This document shows, one piece after another, positions 40,707 through 50,657 of a stretch of DNA of 55,369 bases. Below the pieces are notes generated by a model. The model worked only from the letters and a program-made list of their open reading frames with translations, had not been told where the DNA came from and did not search any database. Both the position numbers and the translations under genes were made by a program. This DNA is from Thermodesulfovibrio sp. (GTDB lineage Bacteria > Nitrospirota > Thermodesulfovibrionia > UBA6902), in NCBI GenBank assembly GCA_026982355.1, contig JALSHG010000080.1, positions 1-55,369 on the forward strand, written 5' to 3'. Position 1 is the first letter of the stretch. Every line of letters starts with the position of its first letter.

Positions 40707-41714
40707 TTAAAAAACAGCAACGCTCCATGGGGAACCCGCATAATTGCTGTCCGTGGAAGGAGCCAGTTTCACTGTTCCCGTGATCTTGTTGCTTGCGGTA
40801 TCGATTACGGAGAGTGATACATCCGCGTGGTTGACCACGTAAAGCTTCTTGCTGCCGGAATCTACGGCTATGCCGATCGGCTCCTTGCCCACCTTTATGG
40901 TATTCACCACCTTGTTGCTTGATGTATCAATGACGGAAACGCTGTCGCCGAACCTGTTGGTGACATACAGCCTCTTGTTTGCGGAATCCAGAGCCAGGTC
41001 CCACGGCTTGGTGCCGACTTTCACGGTCGCCGTCACTTTATTGCTTGCGGCATCAATAACCGTCACAGCATTGTCGCCGTGATTGGCCACATACACCCTC
41101 CCGGAGGCCGGGTCGACATCCATGTTGACAGGCAGGGCGCCCACCTTTATTTTTTCCGTCACCTTCAGTATGTTGCCCGGTGTAATGTCAATAACCGCGA
41201 CCGTGTTTTCGCCCACATTACTCACAAACAGCTTCATGCCGACTATCCCCAGGTCAAACGGTCCGGCGCCGACCTTCACGGTTCCCTTCACGGTGTTCTT
41301 TGCAAGGTCGATTACGGTTATGGTCTGTGCTGGGTCCTCGGTATTGGTTACAAATGCACGCTTGGTGGAAGCATCCACCGCCGCATTCATGGGGGAGGTC
41401 CCGACCTTTATCTTGGCCAGTTCGGAATTGCTCTTGAGGTCGATGACGGAGACGGTGCTGTCACCCTCGCTTGAGTTGGTAATGTACGCCCTGCCGCTGT
41501 CACGGTCAATGGCTATCCCCGCAGGCCATACACCCACCCTCACCGTCATAACAACCTTGTTGCTTGAGGTATCGATGGCTGAGACGGTGTTGTTGCCGGC
41601 GTTTGTGACGTACACCTTTTTGGATGAGGCATCCGCATCATGTCCGGAGAATGCCAGCATTGCAAAGACCACGGCGAATACTGCAAAGATTTTCACTTTC
41701 ATGAACCTGCTCAT
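40707..41714 (-). CDS. Secreted seven-bladed YVTN beta-propeller protein
   Basis: Exported protein (335 aa) made almost wholly of seven YVTN repeats (KKVYVTNAGNN, GRAYITNSSEG, KRAFVTNTEDP, MKLFVSNVGEN, GRVYVANHGDN, KRLYVTNRFGD, KKLYVVNHADV), each with a following VIDxxSNKVxxTVKVG strand. This is enough for a single closed propeller. The signal peptide is MKVKIFAVFAVVFAMLAFSG, with cleavage near DADA. Start at 41714 after AGGAGGT. Related proteins are surface-layer or periplasmic; the ligand is unknown. Confidence 0.9.
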   Translation of the reverse strand: MSRFMKVKIFAVFAVVFAMLAFSGHDADASSKKVYVTNAGNNTVSAIDTSSNKVVMTVRVGVWPAGIAIDRDSGRAYITNSSEGDSTVSVIDLKSNSELAKIKVGTSPMNAAVDASTKRAFVTNTEDPAQTITVIDLAKNTVKGTVKVGAGPFDLGIVGMKLFVSNVGENTVAVIDITPGNILKVTEKIKVGALPVNMDVDPASGRVYVANHGDNAVTVIDAASNKVTATVKVGTKPWDLALDSANKRLYVTNRFGDSVSVIDTSSNKVVNTIKVGKEPIGIAVDSGSKKLYVVNHADVSLSVIDTASNKITGTVKLAPSTDSNYAGSPWSVAVF

Positions 41715-41786
41715 TTTTACCTCCTGTTGTTTTTTAAGGATTATCAAGCCTCCCCTCTGCCCAAAGGGGAAAGGTTCCCATCCGCT

Positions 41787-42653
41787 TTAACGTAAAGGAA
41801 TCAGGTAATTAAACAGCGTAAACACGAAAACAGTAATGCTAATATAACCGTTCATATTAAAAAAGGCAATATCGAGTTTGCTCAGGTCGGAAGGTTTTAT
41901 GAGTGTGTGTTCATACAGCATGAGCCCTGCCGCTATCAGGACACCCAGGAAATAAATGGCCGACAGGTCGAAAATCCGCAGTATGCTCAGGAGCAGGGCT
42001 ATCGTGATGATATGGAACAACCTTGCTATCCAGAGCGACGGCCTTATGCCGAACACCTTCGGGATGGAATAAATGCCCTGTTTCCTGTCGAATTCCATGT
42101 CCTGCAGGCCGTAAAGCACATCAAAGCCGGCAACCCAGAACATGACCGCCACGCACAGGGGCAGTATCTCGATGTCGAATGTCCCTCTTATCGCGATCCA
42201 CGCCCCCAGCGGAGCGAGTGAAAGCGCGATTCCGAGCACTATGTGGCAAAGCCACGTAAACCTCTTGGTGTAGGAATAGACGAACAGCACAAGTATGAAC
42301 AGCGGAGAGAGCCTGAAACACAGCGGATTCAGTTTATAGGCCGCCAGCACCAGGAATGCAAAGGCGATAACGGTAAAAAACAGCGCTTCACGTGTTTTTA
42401 TAACCCCCTTGGGAAGCTCCCTGTTCCTGGTCCTTGGATTGAGCGCATCGATCTTCCTGTCGATTATCCTGTTCATTCCCATTGCGCCCGAGCGCCCTCC
42501 GACCATTGCAACGGTTATCCAGAATATCTGGTAAAACGCCGGTATTCCCTCCGCTGCGATAAGAGCCGCCGTAAATGCAAATGGAAGGGCGAAAACAGAA
42601 TGAGAGAACTTTATAAGCCTGAGATAGTCTGCCAACTTCCGGAATAACGACAT
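41787..42653 (-). CDS. UbiA-family prenyltransferase (MqnP/UbiA type)
   Basis: Integral-membrane aromatic prenyltransferase (288 aa) with about eight helices. The two aspartate motifs are NRIIDRKIDALNPRT and YGLQDMEFDRKQG. Such enzymes attach the isoprenoid tail in quinone synthesis. In anaerobes lacking ubiquinone, this type (often annotated UbiA) acts in the futalosine route to menaquinone as MqnP. That role is inferred; no other mqn or men genes are in the window. Confidence 0.88.
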   Translation of the reverse strand: MSLFRKLADYLRLIKFSHSVFALPFAFTAALIAAEGIPAFYQIFWITVAMVGGRSGAMGMNRIIDRKIDALNPRTRNRELPKGVIKTREALFFTVIAFAFLVLAAYKLNPLCFRLSPLFILVLFVYSYTKRFTWLCHIVLGIALSLAPLGAWIAIRGTFDIEILPLCVAVMFWVAGFDVLYGLQDMEFDRKQGIYSIPKVFGIRPSLWIARLFHIITIALLLSILRIFDLSAIYFLGVLIAAGLMLYEHTLIKPSDLSKLDIAFFNMNGYISITVFVFTLFNYLIPLR

Positions 42654-42719
42654 AGCTCAATATTTTAATTTTCCATGATATGAAAAGGCAACACGTTTGA
42701 AATTTTTCCGCGCTCAATG

Positions 42720-42740
42720 TTAATCTTAATGCTGCATAAC
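42720..42740. repeat. Palindromic half-element at DUF1015 start
   Basis: TCTTAATGCTGCATAACC runs into the ATG of the next gene at 42742. Only one terminus is present. The gene has no separate ribosome-binding site, so the element lies where one would be expected. Confidence 0.6.
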
Positions 42741-42741
42741 C

Positions 42742-44013
42742 ATGGCGGAAATAATCCCATTCAAAGGCATTCTGTACAATCCTGAAAAAGTGGATGCGTC
42801 ATCCACCGTGGCGCCTCCTTACGACGTGGTTACGCATGACCTCAAGGACGCGCTCTACAACAGGAGCCCTTACAACATCATCCGCATTGACTTCGGCAGG
42901 GACATGGACGGCGACAACGAGCGTGAAAACCGCTACACAAGGGCAGCGGCATACCTTTCAGACTGGCTCAGGCAGGGGATTCTGATAAGCGACACGGAGC
43001 CCTCGTTTTATTGTTACGAGATAAGCTACGAAATAAACGGGCGGACAAAAAAGACGAGGGGGGTTCTCGGCGCCGTGAGGATTGAAGAGCCTGAAACCGG
43101 CAGGATTCATCCGCACGAGATGACCTATTCAAAGCCCAAGTCGGACAGGCTGAACATCCTGCGTTACTGCAACGCAAACACCAGCCCTATTTTCTCCCTG
43201 TACAGCAGCAGCGACGGGCTCGCCTCATCCATCCTCGAGGACACGGTACGGAACGAGCCGTTCATTGAGGCATCCAACGGCAACGGCTTCATGCACCGCC
43301 TCTGGCGGATCAGCGACCCCTCTTCAATCGGGGCAATAAAAAAGGACATCTCCGACAGGGACATTTTCATAGCGGACGGCCATCACCGCTATGAAACAGC
43401 GCTTTCATTCATGAAAGAGATGGAGGCCGGGAGGCTGAACAAGACCGGGCGGGAACCTTTCAATTATGTGCTCATGTTTCTTTCCAACATGGAGGAGGAC
43501 GGCCTGACCCTGCTGCCCACGCACCGCATTGTGGAGATAGACTCTGATATCAACGCAAGAGAGACTCTCGGGAGATATTTCGATGTCCGGAAAATAAGCG
43601 CGGACGGAACATCCGAAGAGCGTATAAGGCAGCGGATGTTCGAAGTAATGCAGGACAGCCCCCGCTCATTCGGAATGTTCCTCACCAATGCGGACACATA
43701 CTATGCCCTGCTGCTCAAATCCCCGGACATAATAGACGTGGACCTGCCTGAATGCCTGAAAAATCTCGATGTATCCGTGCTGCACAAATTTATATTCGAG
43801 AAACTGCTGAGGGTCGGCCGTTATGAATATGAAATGGACCCCGACATTGCCGTGAAAAGGGCGAAACGGGGTTCCTTTGAGGCCGTCTTTTTTCTCAACC
43901 CCACGAAGATTCATGATGTCAGGAAAGTAGCGCTTGCCGGGCACAGGATGCCCCCCAAGTCCACATACTTTTATCCGAAACTCCTGACCGGGATGGTTAT
44001 CTACAGGTTTTAG
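42742..44013 (+). CDS. DUF1015 family protein
   Basis: A 423-aa cytoplasmic protein of a widespread but uncharacterised family, recognised by PFKGILYNPEKV, VAPPYDVV, HPHEMTYSKPKSDRLNIL, FIADGHHRYETALSF and the ending FYPKLLTGMVIYRF. HHRYETA, with its neighbouring acidic residues, looks like an active or metal site. The length is normal. No clear ribosome-binding site precedes the start, which is placed at the edge of a palindromic terminus. Confidence 0.9.
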   Translation: MAEIIPFKGILYNPEKVDASSTVAPPYDVVTHDLKDALYNRSPYNIIRIDFGRDMDGDNERENRYTRAAAYLSDWLRQGILISDTEPSFYCYEISYEINGRTKKTRGVLGAVRIEEPETGRIHPHEMTYSKPKSDRLNILRYCNANTSPIFSLYSSSDGLASSILEDTVRNEPFIEASNGNGFMHRLWRISDPSSIGAIKKDISDRDIFIADGHHRYETALSFMKEMEAGRLNKTGREPFNYVLMFLSNMEEDGLTLLPTHRIVEIDSDINARETLGRYFDVRKISADGTSEERIRQRMFEVMQDSPRSFGMFLTNADTYYALLLKSPDIIDVDLPECLKNLDVSVLHKFIFEKLLRVGRYEYEMDPDIAVKRAKRGSFEAVFFLNPTKIHDVRKVALAGHRMPPKSTYFYPKLLTGMVIYRF

Positions 44014-44153
44014 CCTCTGTCTTCCCGTGTTTTCTCTCGATGAGCGCCTTGTCAATCATACCCTTGCTTCGGCAGGAAAACACCGCCGGCGGCGGGGGAA
44101 CGGGATTTCAACAAAAATAACGGGTTCAGGTAGAATATCCGGAACAGGAAAGC

Positions 44154-45338
44154 ATGGTGACACACAGCGTACAGACAGGCCTGGACGTTTTTGAGAAAAG
44201 CTGGCCGCGGACATTGAAGGGTTCGCGGGCGGGTCTTCTTGTGAATCCGGCGTCCGTGAACAGGAGACTGAAACATGCGGTCGACTGCCTGCTTGAGTCG
44301 AAAAAAATCCGCCTGAAGGCCCTGTTCGGCCCCCAGCACGGGATCCGCGGGGAGACACAGGACAACATGGTGGAATGGAAGGGGTTCAGGGATGAAAAGA
44401 CAGGGCTCCCGGTCTACAGCCTCTACAGCCGTACCCGCAAACCCGAGCCCTTCATGCTGGCGGATATTGATGTGATGATAATCGACATCCAGGATGTCGG
44501 CTCCCGCTATTACACCTTTATATGGACGATGGATCTGTGCATGCAGGCATGCCGCGAGGCCGGCAGGTCCGTTGCCGTGCTTGACAGGCCGAACCCCATC
44601 GGGGGCGCAATCACCGAAGGGCCTGTGCTTGATACGGCGTTTGCGTCTTTTGTGGGCAGGCGTCCCCTGCCCGTGCGGCACGGGATGACCGCCGGGGAAA
44701 TAGCCTGTTATCTGAAGGAGGAGTTTCACCCCTCGCTTGACCTCTACGTGATCCCGGTGCAGGGCTGGAGGCGGAAGGCGTGGTTTGACGAGACGGACCT
44801 GCCGTGGGTCATGCCTTCCCCGAACATGCCCGCGCCGGATACCGCCGCGGTGTATCCGGGAATGTGCCTGCTTGAAGGCACCAATCTGAGCGAGGGCCGC
44901 GGCACAACACGCCCGTTCGAGATATTCGGCGCGCCTTTTATCAGACCCGGGGACCTTGTGAAAAGGCTCCGGGCATTCAGGCTCCCCGGTGTCGTGTTCA
45001 GGCCGCTGTTTTTCCAGCCGACCTTTCAGAAGCATGCCGGCAGGCTCTGCGGGGGAGCACAGATTCATGTCACCGCCAGGGAGAGGTTCAGGCCGTTCAA
45101 GACAGGCGTTGCGGTCATCATGGCGGTTCTTGAGCTCTATCCGGGGCATTTTGAATGGAAACGGCCTCCATACGAGTATGAGACGGAAAAAATGCCCATA
45201 GACATACTTGCAGGCACGGACCGCTTCAGAAGGGACCTGGAGGCCGGCAGGCCGCTGAATGAAATGGAGGAGCGGTGGAAGGCGGAGTGTCTTGAATTCA
45301 GGAGGAGAAAGCGGAGGAAATACCTGATTTATGAATAA
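44154..45338 (+). CDS. NamZ-like exo-beta-N-acetylmuramidase (DUF1343)
   Basis: A 394-aa member of the DUF1343 family, of which NamZ releases N-acetylmuramic acid from the non-reducing ends of peptidoglycan fragments. Conserved segments are LLVNPASVNR, GPQHGIRGE, DVMIIDIQDVGSRYYTFIWT, DRPNPIGG, MPSPNMP and EGTNLSEGRGTTRPFE. I see no signal peptide, unlike many NamZ proteins, so it may act in the cytoplasm on imported fragments. AGGA precedes the start. The next gene begins eight bases before its stop and encodes a MurNAc-salvage type enzyme, which supports the role. Confidence 0.87.
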   Translation: MVTHSVQTGLDVFEKSWPRTLKGSRAGLLVNPASVNRRLKHAVDCLLESKKIRLKALFGPQHGIRGETQDNMVEWKGFRDEKTGLPVYSLYSRTRKPEPFMLADIDVMIIDIQDVGSRYYTFIWTMDLCMQACREAGRSVAVLDRPNPIGGAITEGPVLDTAFASFVGRRPLPVRHGMTAGEIACYLKEEFHPSLDLYVIPVQGWRRKAWFDETDLPWVMPSPNMPAPDTAAVYPGMCLLEGTNLSEGRGTTRPFEIFGAPFIRPGDLVKRLRAFRLPGVVFRPLFFQPTFQKHAGRLCGGAQIHVTARERFRPFKTGVAVIMAVLELYPGHFEWKRPPYEYETEKMPIDILAGTDRFRRDLEAGRPLNEMEERWKAECLEFRRRKRRKYLIYE

Positions 45339-47220
45339 TGATGAAATAAATATTTTCATCCCGGCCGCCGGCAGGGGCGAGAGGCTGAGGCCGGTGACGG
45401 AACATATCCCCAAACCCCTTGTGCCTGTCCTGGGCAGGCCCGTGCTGCAGCATGTCCTTGATAAGGTATCTTCCCTTCCGTTCGGAAAAATAGGGATAAA
45501 CGTTCATCACAAAAAAGAGGCCGTGGAAGAATGGGTCTCACGCTGCCGCCTGAAGGACAGGATCGTGCTTTTCCCCGAGAAGGAGATGCTCGGCACGGGG
45601 GGCGCTCTGAAAAATGCGGAAGGGCTTTTAAAGGAGCGGACCTTCCTTGTGCATAATTCGGACGTGCTCTCGGATATAAACATATGGAGTCTGCTCGAAC
45701 ATCACCGCTCATCGGGGAATTCCGCGACGCTCGCGGTTCATGATTGTCCGGAGTTCAACAACCTCTCTGTGGACGGGCGGGGACTGCTCCGGGGGGTTAA
45801 TCGCCGTGCAGGGGCCGGGGACAGACTCATGGCCTTCACGGGTGTGGCGGTGTATGAGCCTGAATTCATAGACTTTCTTCCGGGAGGCGCCTCCGGTGTT
45901 ACCGATGCGTGGATGAGTGCGCTCAGTGCCGGACGCAGGATAGGCACATTTGATGCAACAGGCTGTTACTGGACCGACATAGGCAGGCCTGCCGCATATG
46001 CCTACGCCGTGTTCCGTTCGCTGAGGAACGAGGGCGAAGCGGTGTATATCCATCCGTCGGTCAGGGGGTGCATCAATATCGACCTGCAGGGATACGTGGT
46101 GATTGAATCCGGGTGCATGATCGACAGGGGCGTGTCGCTGAAAAACTGCATCCTGCTCCGGGGCACCCGTATCGGCACAGGGGCCGGAGAGGTCCGTGAA
46201 CCTTCCAGGCTTGAAAACTGCATCGTGGGCCCGGCGTTCAGGATAGACATCGGCGAGCCGGAAACAGCGGGGCCCGGCGGAAGCGGCGGGCAGCCCATCG
46301 GCGACGGGGGTTCGGACAGGAGATATTACAGGATCAGGAAGGGCAATGAATCAACGGTGCTCATGCAGTGCGGAGGCGATGACCCTGATTTTGAACGCCA
46401 CATGGAGTACACGGAGTTTTTCAGCAGACATTCCGTTCCTGTTCCGCGCCTGATAGAGGCGGATGCAGGCAGGAGGCAGGCCGTGTTTGAAGATGCGGGG
46501 GATATTTCCCTTTACAGTTATCTGAAATGCCCCCGTGAAGACGCGGAAACAGAGAATATTTACAGGCGCGTCATTGATCTCATGCTCATGCTTCACACTG
46601 ACCTGACAGCGCACGTGCAGGAATGCCCACTGCTCAGTGAAAGGATATTCGACTACGGGCATCTGCGCTGGGAGACGGATTATTTTATCGGCAGATTCGT
46701 CAGGGACCTGATGAATACACGTATCGAAAACCCGGCCGGTCTTGAAAGGGAATTTCACAGGCTTGCCCTCAGGGTCGATTCATTCCCCAGGGCCGTGATT
46801 CACCGCGACCTGCAGTGCCGCAATATCATGGTCATGAAGGGAGGGGAGATGCGCCTCATAGACTTTCAGGGCGCGAGAATGGGGCCACCCGCCTATGACG
46901 CCGCATCCGTACTGTGGGACCCCTACCACCGTCTTCAGGACGATATGAGAGACCGCCTCGTCAGGTATTATATTGATAAAGCGGCCGGAAAACCGGGATG
47001 GGCCTACGACGGGAACCGTTTCCGTGATACACTGCTGCCGTGCAGGCTCCAGAGGCATATGCAGGCGCTCGGGGCCTATGGATTCCTGTCGTCGGTGAAA
47101 GGAAAGAAATATTTCCTGAAATATGTCCCCGAGGCGCTGAGACTGTTGAAAGAGGATATATCACAATGCGGGGACGAATACCCGGGACTGTACAGGCTGA
47201 TCATGCGGCTCCGGTCCTGA
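45331..47220 (+). CDS. Fused sugar-1-phosphate nucleotidyltransferase and sugar kinase (MurU-AmgK-like)
   Basis: A 629-aa bifunctional protein. Residues 1-235 form a nucleotidyltransferase (PAAGRGERLRPVTEHIPKP, NSDVLSD, GCYWTDIGRPAAY). Residues 238-295 look like a short left-handed beta-helix (VIESGCMIDRGVSLKNCILL). Residues 325-600 form an aminoglycoside-phosphotransferase-type kinase (VIHRDLQCRNIM; LIDFQGARMGPPAYDAASV). In Pseudomonas the separate proteins AmgK and MurU phosphorylate MurNAc and convert it to UDP-MurNAc. Overlap with the NamZ-like gene suggests the same salvage route. Hexose or heptose activation is an alternative. Confidence 0.87.
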   Translation: MNNDEINIFIPAAGRGERLRPVTEHIPKPLVPVLGRPVLQHVLDKVSSLPFGKIGINVHHKKEAVEEWVSRCRLKDRIVLFPEKEMLGTGGALKNAEGLLKERTFLVHNSDVLSDINIWSLLEHHRSSGNSATLAVHDCPEFNNLSVDGRGLLRGVNRRAGAGDRLMAFTGVAVYEPEFIDFLPGGASGVTDAWMSALSAGRRIGTFDATGCYWTDIGRPAAYAYAVFRSLRNEGEAVYIHPSVRGCINIDLQGYVVIESGCMIDRGVSLKNCILLRGTRIGTGAGEVREPSRLENCIVGPAFRIDIGEPETAGPGGSGGQPIGDGGSDRRYYRIRKGNESTVLMQCGGDDPDFERHMEYTEFFSRHSVPVPRLIEADAGRRQAVFEDAGDISLYSYLKCPREDAETENIYRRVIDLMLMLHTDLTAHVQECPLLSERIFDYGHLRWETDYFIGRFVRDLMNTRIENPAGLEREFHRLALRVDSFPRAVIHRDLQCRNIMVMKGGEMRLIDFQGARMGPPAYDAASVLWDPYHRLQDDMRDRLVRYYIDKAAGKPGWAYDGNRFRDTLLPCRLQRHMQALGAYGFLSSVKGKKYFLKYVPEALRLLKEDISQCGDEYPGLYRLIMRLRS

Positions 47221-47259
47221 ATCTTGCTTCCGGCCCCTCAAATCCTGTATCTTTAAACC

Positions 47260-48135
47260 ATGACGGATCCGGTGGAGAAATTCCTGAATTATCTTACAGT
47301 CGAAAAAGGCCTTGCGGATAACACACTGGAATCATACAGGCATGATATTCAGAAGTTCTGGAACTACCTGGAGAGTCGCGGCAAACGGATTACGGGCTTC
47401 GGAAGAAGCGACATCACTTCATACATGAATCATCTGCGTGATGCCGGCAACCAGTCTTCCACGCTTGCAAGGAATATCGCCGCGCTGCGGGGCTTTTGCA
47501 GATTCATGCTGCTCGAGGGCATGATGGAGGAAGACCCTCTTGAAAACCTCGCGACCCCGAGGGGATGGAAACGCGTTCCCAGGGTCATCGGAACGGACGA
47601 GGTCTCCACGCTGCTCGAGAAACCCGGCGGCAGGAAACTCTCTCTCAGGGACAGGGCCATACTTGAGACCATTTATTCGTCGGGGCTGAGGGCGAGCGAG
47701 GTGATCAGCATAAAGATGAACGACATAAACTTTGAAGCCGGATTCATCACGGTAAGGGGCAAGGGCTCAAAGGAGCGCGTTGTTCCCGTGAACGAGACGG
47801 CCCTGGCGACGATAAAGCAATACATTGAAGAGTCGAGGCCCGGCATACTCAGGAAGAGAAACAGCCGCTTCCTGTTTCTTGCAAAGGGCGGCAGGCCCAT
47901 GACCAGGCAGCGGTTATGGCAGCTCATCAAGAAATATTCAACCGGCCTGTCGGCAAACATCTCACCGCACACATTAAGGCACTGTTTTGCAAGCCACCTC
48001 CTTGACGGAGGCGCCGACCTGCGGGCACTGCAGAAGATGCTCGGGCATACGGACATATCGAGCACCCAGATATACACGAGGGTGACACCGGAGAGGCTGA
48101 AAAAGATTCACAAGGAACACCATCCCCGCGGATAA
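47260..48135 (+). CDS. xerD: Tyrosine recombinase XerD/XerC
   Basis: A 291-aa recombinase that resolves chromosome dimers at dif. The N-terminal SAM-like domain starts VEKFLNYLTVEKGLADNTLE. Catalytic residues are the arginine in SSGLRASEV, the lysine in GKGSKERVV, HTLRH, GHTDISST and the nucleophile tyrosine in IYTRVTPERL. The length and the whole-chromosome-type sequence argue for Xer rather than a phage integrase. No dif-like site was identified nearby. Confidence 0.93.
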   Translation: MTDPVEKFLNYLTVEKGLADNTLESYRHDIQKFWNYLESRGKRITGFGRSDITSYMNHLRDAGNQSSTLARNIAALRGFCRFMLLEGMMEEDPLENLATPRGWKRVPRVIGTDEVSTLLEKPGGRKLSLRDRAILETIYSSGLRASEVISIKMNDINFEAGFITVRGKGSKERVVPVNETALATIKQYIEESRPGILRKRNSRFLFLAKGGRPMTRQRLWQLIKKYSTGLSANISPHTLRHCFASHLLDGGADLRALQKMLGHTDISSTQIYTRVTPERLKKIHKEHHPRG

Positions 48136-48231
48136 GCGCGAATCTTGCATCTTGAAGTCCATATCTTGTATCCTGTAACCTGTACCGTGAATCCCGCTTT
48201 TAAATCCTTAACCGGGTGAGGAGGTCAACGC

Positions 48232-50646
48232 ATGCTGGAGAAAGTCCGCAAGGAGAAGCTGTACCACAGTTGTACGCCGGCCGATCTGCCGTTTAATACA
48301 ACAGACGATATTTCCCCCCTGAAGGAGACCATAGGCCAGAAAAGGGCGCTCAATGCACTGGAGTTCGGCCTCGGCATCGACAGCCACGGGTTCAACATAT
48401 ATATTCTCGGTGAGAGCGGCACGGGCAAGCTTACCACCATAAAGACGATACTGGATGAAAAGGCAAGGAGCGAGCCCGCGCCAGACGACTGGTGTTACAT
48501 CTACAATTTCAAGAACCAGGACATGCCCCGCGCCATAAAGCTGTCGCCGGGAACGGGGCTTACATTCAAGAAGGATATGGAAGAAATGATCACCTCCCTG
48601 CGGCAGGAGATACCCAAGGTATTCGAATCAAAGGAATACGAAAAACAGAAGACCAAGATACTCGAGGACTTCCAGCAGAAACAGAAAAAGCATTTTGCGG
48701 ACCTTGAAAGGGAGGCCAGGGAAAAGGACTTCACCCTCCGCAAGACGGTCAGCGGGCTGGTGCTCGTCCCCGTGAAGAAGACAGGGGAGACATTGAGCGA
48801 GGAGGAATATGAAAACCTCGAACCCGATGTAAAGAAGAAGATAGAAACCATAGGCAGGGAACTACAGGAGAAACTCGATGACCTGATAAGGCTTGCGAGG
48901 CAGGAAGAGAAAAAGATCAAGGACCTGATGAAAGACCTTGAACGGCAGGCGACCCTCGCTTCCGTGGGCCACAGAATCGACGAACTGAAAAGCAAATACG
49001 GCGGCAATCCGCAGGTGACAGGGTATCTCGACGAAGTCAGGGAGGACATCCTGGAGCACCTTGAGGATTTCAAACCGCAGGAAGAGCAGCCGGCCCCGAT
49101 GCCGTTCATGAAGCCGCCCAGGACGGAACCTTCGTTCATAAGGTATTCCGTAAACGTATTCGTCAACAACCGCGACTCAAAAGGCGCCCCTGTGGTGATC
49201 GAGAACAACCCCACATATTACAACCTGTTCGGAAGGGTTGAGCACAAGCTGCAGTACGGGGTGGCGATGACCGATTTCACCATGATCAAGGCCGGCTCGG
49301 TCCAGCAGGCAAACGGCGGCTACCTGGTCATAGACGCCCTTGAACTGCTCAAGAACATCTTCTCATATGATGCGTTGAAGAGGGCGATAAAGGACAGGGA
49401 GATAAAGATAGAGGATGTATGGGAGCAGTACCGCCTGATTTCAACGGTCACGCTGAAACCCGAGCCGATTCCCTTTAATGTGAAGATTATACTGGTGGGC
49501 AATCCACGCCTCTACTACCTGCTCTACAATCTCGACGAGGAGTACAGGGAGCTGTTCAAGGTAAAGGCCGACTATGAAAACCGTATGGACAGGAACCCCG
49601 AAAACATACTCAAATATGCCAGCTTCGTGCGCACCAAGTGTGAAGAGAGGAATCTCCGGCCCTTCGACCGCGATGCGGTCGCAAAGGTCATCGAGTACGG
49701 CTCAAGGCTTGCCGAACACCAGAACAAACTCTCAGCCAAGTTCAGCGAGATAGCCGACATCCTCAGGGAGGCCGATTACTGGGCAAGGCGCAACAACGGC
49801 AGGATCGTAACGGCCCGCGATGTCGAGAAGGCGTTTGAAGAAAAGGCATACCGCTCCAATAAGGTGGAGATGAAAATCCTCGAAGCCACCAGGGAAGGCA
49901 CGATCCTTATTGATACCGAAGGCGCCGTCACCGGACAGATAAACGGCCTGTCGGTGCTGGACCTCGGAGACTACAGGTTCGGCATGCCGTCCAGGATTAC
50001 GGCCAAAACCTATGCGGGCAGGGCCGGAATCGTGAACATAGAGCGCGAGACAAAGATGAGCGGCAAGATACACGAAAAGGCGATTCTGATACTCACCGCC
50101 TACCTCGGCGGGAAATACGCACTGAGACATTCACTCACCCTCACGGCGTCGCTTACGTTCGAGCAGTTGTACGGAGGCGTTGAAGGCGACAGCGCCACGT
50201 GCGCGGAGGTCTACGCTCTCCTGAGCAGCATATCCGGCGTCCCGCTGAAACAGTCCATTGCCGTAACAGGCTCCATGAACCAGCACGGCCAGGTCCAGCC
50301 CATCGGCGGAGTGAATGAAAAGATAGAGGGATTCTATGAAGTATGCAAGCTCAACGGCCTGAACGGGCAGCACGGCGTTATAATCCCCGGGCGCAACCTG
50401 ATACACCTGATGCTGAAAAACGAGGTCGTGGAGGCCGTTGAAAACGGAAAATTCAACATCTACGCGATCGACAATATTGAGGACGGCATAGAGATCCTCA
50501 CAGGCATGCCCCCGGGAGAGCTGCGGCCCGACGGCACTTATCCTGAAGGCACCTTCAATTACATGGTTGCCGTGAGACTGAAGGAACTGTCCGAGACACT
50601 CAAGGGTGAGAAGGAAGACAGCAGCGGAAGCAGGCAAAAGCAGTAA
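48232..50646 (+). CDS. Lon-family ATP-dependent protease (LonB-like, AAA_32 type)
   Basis: An 804-aa protease with an AAA+ part and a C-terminal Lon peptidase domain. The P-loop is LGESGTGKLTT (about residue 61). A long coiled-coil, lysine/glutamate-rich insertion covers about 110-300. The proteolytic serine is in EGDSATCAEVYALLSS and the catalytic lysine in GGVNEKIEGF. The usual Lon N-terminal LAN domain is missing, as in the YcbZ/LonB-like group. It probably degrades damaged or regulatory proteins. Ribosome-binding site GAGGAGG-like (TGAGGAGGTC). Confidence 0.92.
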   Translation: MLEKVRKEKLYHSCTPADLPFNTTDDISPLKETIGQKRALNALEFGLGIDSHGFNIYILGESGTGKLTTIKTILDEKARSEPAPDDWCYIYNFKNQDMPRAIKLSPGTGLTFKKDMEEMITSLRQEIPKVFESKEYEKQKTKILEDFQQKQKKHFADLEREAREKDFTLRKTVSGLVLVPVKKTGETLSEEEYENLEPDVKKKIETIGRELQEKLDDLIRLARQEEKKIKDLMKDLERQATLASVGHRIDELKSKYGGNPQVTGYLDEVREDILEHLEDFKPQEEQPAPMPFMKPPRTEPSFIRYSVNVFVNNRDSKGAPVVIENNPTYYNLFGRVEHKLQYGVAMTDFTMIKAGSVQQANGGYLVIDALELLKNIFSYDALKRAIKDREIKIEDVWEQYRLISTVTLKPEPIPFNVKIILVGNPRLYYLLYNLDEEYRELFKVKADYENRMDRNPENILKYASFVRTKCEERNLRPFDRDAVAKVIEYGSRLAEHQNKLSAKFSEIADILREADYWARRNNGRIVTARDVEKAFEEKAYRSNKVEMKILEATREGTILIDTEGAVTGQINGLSVLDLGDYRFGMPSRITAKTYAGRAGIVNIERETKMSGKIHEKAILILTAYLGGKYALRHSLTLTASLTFEQLYGGVEGDSATCAEVYALLSSISGVPLKQSIAVTGSMNQHGQVQPIGGVNEKIEGFYEVCKLNGLNGQHGVIIPGRNLIHLMLKNEVVEAVENGKFNIYAIDNIEDGIEILTGMPPGELRPDGTYPEGTFNYMVAVRLKELSETLKGEKEDSSGSRQKQ

Positions 50647-50657
50647 GGCCGACTGCG

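Noticed and set aside
47260-48135. XerD-like recombinase as a phage or island integrase
   Set aside because: The sequence has the housekeeping Xer form, no att site or mobile cargo lies beside it, and its neighbours are core genes.
48140-48190. Loose tandem pattern (ATCTTGCATCTTG, TATCTTGTATCCTGTAACC) between xerD and the Lon-like gene
   Set aside because: The units are short and irregular; this is probably low-complexity drift with no evident function.
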